Shown: positions 1 through 5,111 of the stretch, one piece after another | Layout of the letters: the number at the start of each line of letters is the position of its first letter | Numbering within the stretch: the first letter of the stretch is position 1 | Assembly (NCBI GenBank): GCA_017429885.1 | Contig: JAFROA010000058.1 | Location: forward strand, 1-6,315 | Source of the DNA: Bacteroidales bacterium | GTDB taxonomy: Bacteria > Bacteroidota > Bacteroidia > Bacteroidales > UBA932 | Direction: 5' to 3' | Length of the DNA stretch: 6,315 nucleotides | Notes under the pieces: generated by a model | Told to the model about the DNA's origin: nothing | Databases searched by the model: none | The model's input: only the letters and a program-made list of their open reading frames with translations | Translations under genes and position numbers: made by a program

Positions 1-522
1 CACGGCTGCGGCCCTTCCGGCGCCTCCGCAACCCACGATAAGGGCTTGGGGCTGCTGGTAAAACCTACGGCTAAGGCTCATCAGGAAGAATTGGTGGAGC
101 TTGATGAAGAAGCGGTCGCCATATTCCTTGATGAACTCTTCGACTATTCCAGGATAATACGCCTCGGCGATGGCTGCGACTATGCCGGTGAAGTCGGAGT
201 TGTGGGCGGCGATGCCTTCCGAGGTCTTGACCAGCAGGTTTGTGGCTCCGATTCTTGCGACCGGCCCGGAGATCACGCCTTTCCCCTGTTCGGCCAGTTC
301 CTCGACTCTTGCGTATGCCAGCTCTTTGAAGGGAGCGGTCACGTTGATGGCGGAATAATCCTCCTCGAACTTCTTGAAAGAGGCCTCGAAATCAGCACCT
401 TCGATCAGGTCGTATTTGTAGGCTGACCCGTCTGGCTGCTCCTGTCCATTATATGCCGCCTCGAACAGAAGTGGACTCCTTGATGTCGCTATCGGGTCCC
501 CGATCAGACCGTATTTCCTCAT
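1..522 (-). CDS. aroE: Shikimate dehydrogenase AroE, N-terminal part (3' end beyond the window)
   Basis: This enzyme reduces 3-dehydroshikimate to shikimate with NADPH in the cytosolic shikimate pathway. The 174 visible residues cover the substrate-binding domain and the start of the NADP-binding Rossmann fold. Seen motifs: GLIGDPIATSRSP (about 5-17) with the substrate-binding serines 14 and 16; NVTAPFKE (60-67) with the presumed catalytic Lys66; GATN (92-95); NSD (108-110) with the presumed catalytic Asp110; and the glycine-rich GCGGAGR (164-170). The start is the ATG at 522-520, placed because the GLIGDPI motif begins four residues later, as is usual for the family. The linker between Asp110 and the glycine-rich loop is about 54 residues, roughly twice that of E. 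coli AroE as I recall it. The gene starts 9 nt after the antitoxin-like gene, without a clear Shine-Dalgarno site. A weak -7-like box (TATAATTG, one mismatch, 529-536) lies inside the end of that gene. The frame is open to base 1, so the gene is truncated only by the window edge. Confidence 0.95.
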   Translation of the reverse strand, partial: MRKYGLIGDPIATSRSPLLFEAAYNGQEQPDGSAYKYDLIEGADFEASFKKFEEDYSAINVTAPFKELAYARVEELAEQGKGVISGPVARIGATNLLVKTSEGIAAHNSDFTGIVAAIAEAYYPGIVEEFIKEYGDRFFIKLHQFFLMSLSRRFYQQPQALIVGCGGAGRAAAV

Positions 523-531
523 TTTAATCAA

Positions 532-792
532 TTATATGGTTATAAGTGGCTCTCCCAACGCATCAGAAAGCTTGGCGAGTGAGTGTAATGTGTAATTAGG
601 GAAACCTCTGGTCCATCTTGTTATCTGAGTTTCATTACACCCGATTATTCCCGCCAAGTCACGTTGTGTCATTCCTTTTTCCTTCAGTATGGAATCTATC
701 CTATCCATAATCGCACAAGACCACTCCATCTCCTGCCTAACGGCAGGAGATACTTTTTCTAACTGTTTGTGAAATAAAATACTACGTGTCAT
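532..792 (-). CDS. XRE-family helix-turn-helix protein, likely antitoxin of a HigBA-like pair
   Basis: This 86-residue protein has a charged N-terminal segment (1-28) and a Cro/C1-type helix-turn-helix domain (about 29-86). TQRDLAGIIG (42-51) fits the first helix of the motif, and NETQITRWTRG (53-63) fits the recognition helix, with the usual leucine-rich closing helix (LHSLAKLSDALG). Its start overlaps the end of the upstream toxin-like gene by 4 nt (ATGA, 789-792), which suggests translational coupling. The order toxin first, antitoxin second matches higBA-type modules. In such modules the antitoxin binds and neutralises the toxin and represses its own promoter; here that would be through the palindromes at 1283-1316. 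A stand-alone regulator is the alternative. The HTH assignment is firm; the antitoxin role is inferred from gene order and the partner. Confidence 0.82.
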   Translation of the reverse strand: MTRSILFHKQLEKVSPAVRQEMEWSCAIMDRIDSILKEKGMTQRDLAGIIGCNETQITRWTRGFPNYTLHSLAKLSDALGEPLITI

Positions 793-1268
793 ATAAAGAA
801 TTCTCTGTCTTCAATTCCTGTGAGTTCTTTTTCTTCAATCGTAACATATCCCTTGTCGATGTCCCTCCTTAATAATATGTCAAACTTCTGTAAATCAAGG
901 GCATAGCCATATAGCTTGGCATCATCCTCATATTGTCTAGAAGTCTTTTTACCCCCATTCCCAAGAATTAGTATCTCATCTGAGATGCGTAGACAAAACA
1001 ATCTGATTTGTCCCGACTCTAAGGGTAGAGCGCATAAGTTGTCTTTAACCTTCCCTTCTGGTCTAAAGAACCTTTCTAAAACTCCTTTGTCGAGAATAAA
1101 CTTAAGTGCTAAAAGTATTCTCTGGTAATCTTCATTCAAAGATGCCTCTTCTTCAAATTTGCTTAGAAAGCGTTCAAATTCCGTAGTTCTGTCTGCCGCA
1201 AAGCTAATTGAGTAGAAACTGACCTTATCAGATTGTTCTACTAACTCCAGTGTTGTTTTCTTTTTCAT
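789..1268 (-). CDS. Putative HigB/RelE-like toxin (Gp49-like), first gene of a toxin-antitoxin-like pair
   Basis: This 159-residue protein has no signal peptide or membrane segment. The C-terminal half contains a pattern like the core of HigB/Gp49 and RelE toxins: a basic stretch (FFRPEGKVK, 67-75), then CALPLESGQIRLFCLRISDEI (79-99), ILGNGGKKTSR (101-111) and a helical tail. In that superfamily, similar strands carry arginines and lysines used to cleave mRNA on the ribosome; candidates here are Arg69, Arg89, Arg94, Lys107 and Lys108. The N-terminal 65 or so residues are not part of the usual compact toxin (about 100-120 residues) and look helical and acidic (EFERFLSKFEEEASLNEDYQR). The start at 1268 follows a short AT-rich leader just below a -7-like box. 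Base composition is visibly more AT-rich than in lysS or asnA, consistent with horizontal acquisition. The toxin call rests on the weak core pattern plus the overlapping XRE gene; a hypothetical protein of other function is possible. Confidence 0.62.
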   Translation of the reverse strand: MKKKTTLELVEQSDKVSFYSISFAADRTTEFERFLSKFEEEASLNEDYQRILLALKFILDKGVLERFFRPEGKVKDNLCALPLESGQIRLFCLRISDEILILGNGGKKTSRQYEDDAKLYGYALDLQKFDILLRRDIDKGYVTIEEKELTGIEDREFFI

Positions 1269-1282
1269 AATTCAGTTTAGTT

Positions 1283-1316
1283 TTTACAAAGTTAGTAAAC
1301 TTTACATAAATGTAAA
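1283..1316. promoter_or_regulatory. Two adjacent TTTAC/GTAAA palindromes, candidate autoregulatory operators
   Basis: Four half-sites alternate: TTTAC (1283-1287), GTAAA (1295-1299), TTTAC (1301-1305), GTAAA (1312-1316). They form two palindromes of 17 and 16 bp separated by one base. The second extends to TTTACAT-AA-ATGTAAA (1301-1316). A third dyad, AAAGTT-AGTA-AACTTT (1288-1303), bridges them. The first palindrome covers the -7 box, so a bound HTH dimer would block RNA polymerase. Paired dyads over the promoter are typical of XRE antitoxin operators; the binding protein is inferred to be the 86-residue XRE protein. Confidence 0.6.
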
Positions 1317-1318
1317 AC
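1287..1318 (-). promoter_or_regulatory. Candidate promoter of the toxin-antitoxin-like cassette
   Basis: On the minus strand TAACTTTG (1294-1287) is an exact match to the Bacteroidetes -7 consensus TAnnTTTG. It lies 18 nt before the toxin start codon. The -33 element is weak: TTTT at 1317-1314 with a 19-nt spacer, against the consensus TTTG. The implied leader is only about 10-15 nt. No better match was found between this site and the end of the methyltransferase gene. Confidence 0.55.
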
Positions 1319-1400
1319 ACTTTTATAGAATAATTGCTCCTTTGTGGTTTTATTTCATGGTGTTTTTCTTAACTTGTTTATTATGAATTGTTTATTGAAT

Positions 1401-1424
1401 TATGCATGGATTAATCCATGCATA
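1401..1424. repeat. Perfect 24-bp palindrome downstream of the methyltransferase gene
   Basis: The sequence TATGCATGGATT is followed directly by its exact reverse complement. As RNA it could form a stem of about 10 bp with a TTAA loop. It begins 13 nt after the methyltransferase stop codon (1440-1438). It could end the lysS operon transcript or protect its 3' end. On the minus strand it is followed by ATTCAATAAACAATT rather than a T-run, so it is not a classic intrinsic terminator; a protein-binding site is the alternative. Two direct TTGTTTATT repeats lie beside it (1374-1382 and 1388-1396). Confidence 0.55.
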
Positions 1425-1437
1425 GAACCCTAATAGG

Positions 1438-2427
1438 CTATAAATCAGATGTTTCCGCAAAACGGCCGCCACGTTGGCGGACGGCTTCGTAGAGCAGGAT
1501 GGCGGCGGAGACTGACACATTAAGGGAGTCTAAGGCGCCGAGCATCGGGATGCGGATGTGCTTATCAGCGGCCTTGCGCCAGATGTCGGTCAGGCCGGTT
1601 GACTCAGTGCCCATCACGATTGCTGTGGGGCCGGTCATGGGGGTGTCGTAATACAGGGACGAGTCCTGAAGCTGGGCTGTAAGTATCTGAATATTATTGG
1701 CTTTAAGCCAGGATATGGTCTCTTCGGAAGTGGCTGCAGCAACCTGTCTTGAGAATATGGCTCCGATGCTGGCGCGGATGAGGTTGGGATTGTAGAGGTC
1801 GGTCAGGGGGTCGCAGATGATGACGGCGTCGGCTCCGGCGGCGTCAGCGCTTCTTAATACAGCCCCGAGGTTGCCGGGTTTCTCCACGCTTTCCAGCACC
1901 ACTATCAAAGGATTGTCGCTCAACTTGATATCCTCCAGCCTCCTGTCCTTGTACTTCATCTCGGCGATTATCCCTTCTGTTCCGCCCCTGTAGGCTATCT
2001 TCCCGTACACTTCCTGGCTGACATGGAATACCTTGCATCCGTCCGGGGAGGGTATACCCCCTGAAGGACGTGCCACCCGCGGCACGGAAGCGGGGGGACC
2101 GGAGACGGAGAAAGAGGAAATGGAACTTGTTCCATTTACACTATCGACGGCTCTGGTGGGGTCGGACGCAGTCCGACTCCTGAAGGGGGTATAGCCCTCC
2201 CCGGCGGAAAAAGATCCTTCGCTTCGCTCAGTATGACAAGAATAGATCTCCGGGCAGATGAAGATGGTGTCGGGGATGAAGCCGGCGGCGAGGCAATGGT
2301 CAAGTTCACGGCGACCCTCAACGACAAACAAACCCTTTTCACGACGTGCCCTGGACTTCTCCTGAAGCTCCAATAGCGTCTTGATTTTAGGGTTCTGCCC
2401 TGAGGTGATAATCTCCGGAACCATCAT
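1438..2427 (-). CDS. TrmH/SpoU-family RNA 2'-O-methyltransferase carrying an in-frame repeat insertion
   Basis: This is a SAM-dependent SPOUT methyltransferase predicted to methylate a ribose 2'-OH in tRNA or rRNA; the exact target cannot be told. Numbering is from the chosen start at 2427. The N-terminal L30e-like substrate-binding domain holds NPKIKTL (12-18) and LFVVEGRREL (33-42), then resumes at VFHVSQEVYGKIAYRGG. The SPOUT domain holds NLGAVLRSADAAG (186-198), GTESTGL (273-279) and IPMLGALDSLNVSVSAA (293-309), ending in the usual YEAVRQR: the three family motifs that build the trefoil-knot SAM pocket and dimer interface. The frame is open to an ATG at 2481, but that lies inside asnA. 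The ATG at 2427 (TGATG, sharing one base with the asnA stop), or the next codon, fits the family start better. Residues about 63-130 are foreign to the family and come from inserted repeat DNA. Without them the protein would be about 261 residues, the normal length. All catalytic motifs are intact, so the product may be functional. Confidence 0.93.
   Translation of the reverse strand: MMVPEIITSGQNPKIKTLLELQEKSRARREKGLFVVEGRRELDHCLAAGFIPDTIFICPEIYSCHTERSEGSFSAGEGYTPFRSRTASDPTRAVDSVNGTSSISSFSVSGPPASVPRVARPSGGIPSPDGCKVFHVSQEVYGKIAYRGGTEGIIAEMKYKDRRLEDIKLSDNPLIVVLESVEKPGNLGAVLRSADAAGADAVIICDPLTDLYNPNLIRASIGAIFSRQVAAATSEETISWLKANNIQILTAQLQDSSLYYDTPMTGPTAIVMGTESTGLTDIWRKAADKHIRIPMLGALDSLNVSVSAAILLYEAVRQRGGRFAETSDL
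2043..2204. repeat. Inverted-repeat pair framing the core of the insertion
   Basis: The left arm CCGGGGAGGGTATACCCCC (2043-2061) and the right arm (2185-2204, reverse complement CCGGGGAGGGCTATACCCCC) match except for one extra base. They frame 162 bp, exactly 54 codons. Each arm is itself dyad-like (GGG-TATA-CCC). Between them lie three hairpins: CGTGCC/GGCACG (2069-2086), AAATGGAAC-TT-GTTCCATTT (2118-2137, perfect) and GTCGGAC-GCA-GTCCGAC (2161-2177, perfect). Such nested dyads are typical of intergenic palindromic repeat elements and unexpected in coding sequence. Confidence 0.8.
2213..2238 (-). repeat. GAGCGAAGCGAAGGATC repeat unit (translated here as CHTERSEGS)
   Basis: On the minus strand the unit reads TGTCATACTGAGCGAAGC and continues with GAAGGATC. 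I recognise this from general familiarity as a dispersed short repeat seen in Bacteroidetes and other bacterial genomes. It is often mistranslated in spurious ORFs as HTERSE or ILSEAKDL; I cannot verify copy number here. In this gene it is read as HTERSEGS. It abuts the right arm of the inverted-repeat core, so the two may form one composite element. Confidence 0.65.
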
Positions 2428-3470
2428 CAGATCAATGGAATATTGCCACGTGAGCAGATGGAACGCATCTCCTCCGGCCAAACGGAGGCCTGTATTTCAC
2501 CTATGTGGGCTTTCCGCAGGAAGAACATGCACAGACGGGACTGTCCGATTCCGCCTCCGATGCTCTGAGGGAGCTCGCCTCCCAGAAGTTTCTTGTGGAA
2601 ATATAGCGAAGCCTTATGCTCCTCACCAGCGACGGCCAACTGGCGTAACAATGCCTCACGGTCGACGCGGATACCCATAGAGGAAAGCTCGAAGCTATGC
2701 TCCAGAACCGGATTCCATACGAGAATGTCTCCGTTGAGTCCAGGGAGCGTCTCCCCGTCATACTCGCCAAGCGTGCTCCAATCATCATAGTCAGCGGAAC
2801 GCCCGTCGTGCTTGCTGCCGTCTCCCAATGCGCATCCGATACCTATCACGAACACGGCGCCCAATTCCTTGCATACCGCATCCTCACGCTCCTTGGGGCT
2901 CAAATCGGGGAAGCGGCGACGAAGTTGCTCGGCATGGATGAAATGGATTGTCTCAGGAAGGATTGGACTGATTGAAGGGTACTTCTCACAGACCATGTAT
3001 TCGGTGCGGAGTAAAGTGGAGTAAATCCTGCGGACTATGTCTTTAAGAAACTCAGGTGTGCGCTGGCTTGGATCCATGACCCTCTCCCAGTCCCATTGGT
3101 CCACATACAGGGAATGGATGTTGTCAAGCTCCTCGTCGGCCCGGATGGCGTTCATGTCCGTGTAGATACCGTAGCCGGGCTCGATATGGTATTCGGCAAG
3201 AGTGAGGCGTTTCCACTTAGCAAGAGAGTGAACTATCTCACAGACAGTTCCTTCCATATCCTTAACGGGGAAACGTACCGCTCTCTCAACACCGTTTAGG
3301 TCGTCGTTTATACCTGTACCTTGCTCCACAAAAAGGGGAGCGGTGACGCGACGGAGCCTAAGCTCCGAAGCGAGGTCCATCTGGAAGAAATCCTTGATTT
3401 CCTTGATGGCCCCCTCGGTCTGACGGGGGTTCAGCAGAGGCGTGTAGCCTGAAGGGACAAAGAGTCTCAT
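2427..3470 (-). CDS. asnA: Aspartate-ammonia ligase (asparagine synthetase A)
   Basis: This cytosolic enzyme makes asparagine from aspartate, ammonia and ATP through an aspartyl-AMP intermediate. It has the class II aminoacyl-tRNA-synthetase fold. At 347 residues it is close to the family length (about 330). Seen conserved blocks: [10 protein letters not shown] (51-60), [11 protein letters not shown] (81-91), [13 protein letters not shown] (120-132), [10 protein letters not shown] (203-212), [13 protein letters not shown] (220-232), [20 protein letters not shown] (246-265) and GGGIGQSRL (305-313). By alignment from memory with E. coli AsnA, Asp56, Arg110 and Gln125 are likely active-site residues. 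The start ATG at 3470 overlaps the lysS stop as ATGA, and the stop at 2429-2427 shares a base with the next start. It is therefore the middle gene of a translationally coupled operon. Nothing odd was seen; the reading is complete. Confidence 0.98.
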   Translation of the reverse strand: MRLFVPSGYTPLLNPRQTEGAIKEIKDFFQMDLASELRLRRVTAPLFVEQGTGINDDLNGVERAVRFPVKDMEGTVCEIVHSLAKWKRLTLAEYHIEPGYGIYTDMNAIRADEELDNIHSLYVDQWDWERVMDPSQRTPEFLKDIVRRIYSTLLRTEYMVCEKYPSISPILPETIHFIHAEQLRRRFPDLSPKEREDAVCKELGAVFVIGIGCALGDGSKHDGRSADYDDWSTLGEYDGETLPGLNGDILVWNPVLEHSFELSSMGIRVDREALLRQLAVAGEEHKASLYFHKKLLGGELPQSIGGGIGQSRLCMFFLRKAHIGEIQASVWPEEMRSICSRGNIPLI

Positions 3471-4987
3471 AGCATCTTCTCAGGGCGCATCTGCGGGAAG
3501 AAGAGGACGTCCTGGATGGTTGTCTGGCCTGTCATGAACATGGTCAGGCGGTCAATTCCCATCCCAAGGCCCGAGGTCGGCGGCATGCCGTACTCAAGGG
3601 CGCGGACGAAGTCGTAATCAATGAACATAGCCTCGTCGTCGCCATGACTCTTGAGGGCGGCCTGCTCCTCGAATCTCTCCAGCTGGTCGATAGGATCGTT
3701 CAGCTCAGAATATGCGTTGGCCAATTCCTTTCCGCAGACGAACAGCTCGAAGCGTTCGGTGAGGGTCGGATCCAAACGGTGTCTCTTTGTCAGCGGGGAC
3801 ATCGCGACCGGGTAGTCAATTATGAAGGTGGGCTGGACCAGATGCTCTTCGACATATGCCCCGAAGATGGCGTCGATCAGCTTGCCCTCTCCCATGGAAG
3901 GCTCAAACTCGACATTGAGCTTCTTGCAGGTCTCACGGAGCTCGTCCACACCCATACCGGCGAGATCGACCCCGGCGTATTCCTTGATAGCCTCGAGGAT
4001 TGGGAGACGGCGGTAACCGGCCTTGAAATCGACCTCGTTCTCCCCGATCATCACCTTGGTGGTGCCGTGGAGCTTGAGTGCGATCTTCTCAAGCATCTTC
4101 TCCACGAACTCCATCATCCAGATGTAGTCCATGTAGGCGACATATATCTCCATGCAGGTGAACTCGGGATTGTGGGTCTTGTCCATACCCTCGTTGCGGA
4201 AGTCCTTTGCGAACTCGTAGACGCCGCTATAGCCTCCGACTATCAATCTCTTGAGATAGAGCTCGTTGGCTATCCTCATGTAGAGGTCGATGTCCAGGGC
4301 GTTGTGGTGGGTGATGAACGGGCGGGCGGTGGCTCCTCCAGGAATGGACTGAAGAATCGGAGTCTCAACCTCAAGGCAGCCTGCCTCGTTGAAATATTCC
4401 CTCATCGTGGCCACGATCTGGGCTCTCTGGACGAACACGTCACGTACCTGCGGGTTGACAATGAGGTCGACATATCTCTGGCGGTAGCGCAACTCGGGAT
4501 CCGAGAACCCGTCGTAGACCTTGCCGTCGGCATCAGTCTTGACGATGGGGAGGACCCTGAGGGACTTGCTCAGAACGGTGAGCTCCTTGACATGAACGCT
4601 CAGCTGGCCGGTCTGGGTGATGAAGGCGAAGCCCTTGACACCCACTATATCACCGATGTCCAGGAGTTTCTTCCAGACCGTGTTGTACATGGTCTTATCC
4701 TCCTCGGGACAGATCTCATCCCTTTTGACATATATCTGGATCCTGCCGGTGGAGTCCTGAAGCTCCCCGAAGGAGGCGGCACCCATGATCCTGCGGGACA
4801 TGATCCTTCCAGCGAGGCATACCTCCTGGAAATTGCCTTTCTCAGGATCGAAGCCTGTCTCGATCTCCTTGGCGGTCGTGTTGACCGGATAGAGCGGTGC
4901 CGGATAAGGATTGATGCCTAATTCCCTCAATTTCGCCAGAGACTCCCTGCGGATGACCTCCTGCTCACTCAACTCAATGTTAGCCAT
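3467..4987 (-). CDS. lysS: Lysyl-tRNA synthetase, class II
   Basis: This enzyme charges tRNA-Lys with lysine using ATP in the cytosol and is essential for translation. At 506 residues it is full length for the family. The N-terminal OB-fold anticodon-binding domain spans about 57-146 ([20 protein letters not shown]). The class II catalytic domain follows from about 165 ([12 protein letters not shown]). Motif 1 lies around 195-212, ending ETPIL. Motif 2 is [18 protein letters not shown] (263-280) with the ATP-binding Arg264. Motif 3 is [11 protein letters not shown] (473-483) with Arg480. The lysine-pocket region [12 protein letters not shown] (421-432) is also typical. The start at 4987 leaves a short AT-rich leader below a candidate promoter, with no Shine-Dalgarno site. 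It is the first gene of the lysS-asnA-methyltransferase operon and overlaps asnA by 4 nt. No T-box or lysine riboswitch fits in the short leader. Confidence 0.99.
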   Translation of the reverse strand: MANIELSEQEVIRRESLAKLRELGINPYPAPLYPVNTTAKEIETGFDPEKGNFQEVCLAGRIMSRRIMGAASFGELQDSTGRIQIYVKRDEICPEEDKTMYNTVWKKLLDIGDIVGVKGFAFITQTGQLSVHVKELTVLSKSLRVLPIVKTDADGKVYDGFSDPELRYRQRYVDLIVNPQVRDVFVQRAQIVATMREYFNEAGCLEVETPILQSIPGGATARPFITHHNALDIDLYMRIANELYLKRLIVGGYSGVYEFAKDFRNEGMDKTHNPEFTCMEIYVAYMDYIWMMEFVEKMLEKIALKLHGTTKVMIGENEVDFKAGYRRLPILEAIKEYAGVDLAGMGVDELRETCKKLNVEFEPSMGEGKLIDAIFGAYVEEHLVQPTFIIDYPVAMSPLTKRHRLDPTLTERFELFVCGKELANAYSELNDPIDQLERFEEQAALKSHGDDEAMFIDYDFVRALEYGMPPTSGLGMGIDRLTMFMTGQTTIQDVLFFPQMRPEKML

Positions 4988-5042
4988 ATTTTATAAAAAA
5001 TTAAAAATCAACCTGAAAAGCCTTTCTATTGGCCTCAAACTA

Positions 5043-5074
5043 CAAAAATAAGACATTTAATCTACAAACCGAAA
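5043..5074 (-). promoter_or_regulatory. Candidate promoter of the lysS operon
   Basis: On the minus strand TATTTTTG (5050-5043) matches the Bacteroidetes -7 consensus exactly. TTTC (5074-5071), one mismatch from the -33 TTTG, lies 20 nt upstream. Transcription would begin near 5036, giving a leader of about 50 nt that contains only AT-rich sequence and a weak GGCC/GGCT dyad. Confidence 0.5.
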
Positions 5075-5105
5075 TTGTAATTGTTGAATAAAGTCATTAT
5101 ATTTG
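5074..5105 (+). promoter_or_regulatory. Candidate promoter of recJ
   Basis: TATATTTG (5098-5105) matches the -7 consensus exactly, and ATTG (5074-5077) lies 20 nt upstream as a weak -33 element. It overlaps the proposed lysS -33 element by one base, so the two promoters would be back to back. The -7 box ends only 6 nt before the recJ ATG, implying a leaderless or nearly leaderless transcript if this promoter is used. Confidence 0.45.
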
Positions 5106-5111
5106 CTTAAT

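Larger units (their letters stand above)
2038..2241 (-). mobile_element. About 204-bp repeat-like insertion inside the methyltransferase gene
   Basis: The boundaries are estimated from where family similarity stops (after PEIY) and resumes (CKVFHVS). The segment encodes about 68 residues rich in Ser, Pro, Gly and Arg, with no stop in the host frame. The other two sense frames are closed: one by TGA in the GAGCGAAGCGAAGG unit (TCATACTGA), the other by TAA in AGTGTAAATG. It contains, in coding order, the GAGCGAAGCGAAGG unit, one arm of an inverted repeat, three hairpins, and the other arm. No transposase is present, so it would be a non-autonomous element. It sits in a loop of the L30e-like domain between a strand (IFIC) and the following conserved segment, where extra length may be tolerated. 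The element identity is inferred; a lineage-specific protein insert is the alternative. Confidence 0.7.

Noticed and set aside
46..426. Plus-strand open frame of 126 codons at the left edge
   Set aside because: It is antisense to the clear aroE reading, which runs from 522 to base 1 with all expected motifs.
1356..1385. Tiny plus-strand reading frame (ATGGTGTTTTTC...)
   Set aside because: It has only nine codons, no ribosome-binding site and no sign of selection.
1374..1396. Two TTGTTTATT direct repeats 14 nt apart
   Set aside because: They are short and in very AT-rich DNA where chance repeats are common. They were noted beside the palindrome but not given a function.
2136..2342. Minus-strand open frame translating part of the repeat as ILSEAKDLF
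   Set aside because: It is a shifted frame of the methyltransferase gene and the repeat, with no start context and no family resemblance outside the repeat.
2428..2481. Upstream ATG extending the methyltransferase by 18 residues
   Set aside because: The extension lies inside the asnA coding sequence and adds residues not typical of the family. The ATG at 2427 overlapping the asnA stop is the natural start.
3644..4921. Long plus-strand open frame of 425 codons opposite lysS
   Set aside because: It lies wholly antisense to a full-length lysyl-tRNA synthetase with all class II motifs, and its translation resembles no family. Codon bias of lysS explains the open frame.
4988..5040. Possible riboswitch or T-box leader for lysS
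   Set aside because: The inferred leader is about 50 nt, too short for a T-box or lysine riboswitch, and only a weak dyad is visible.
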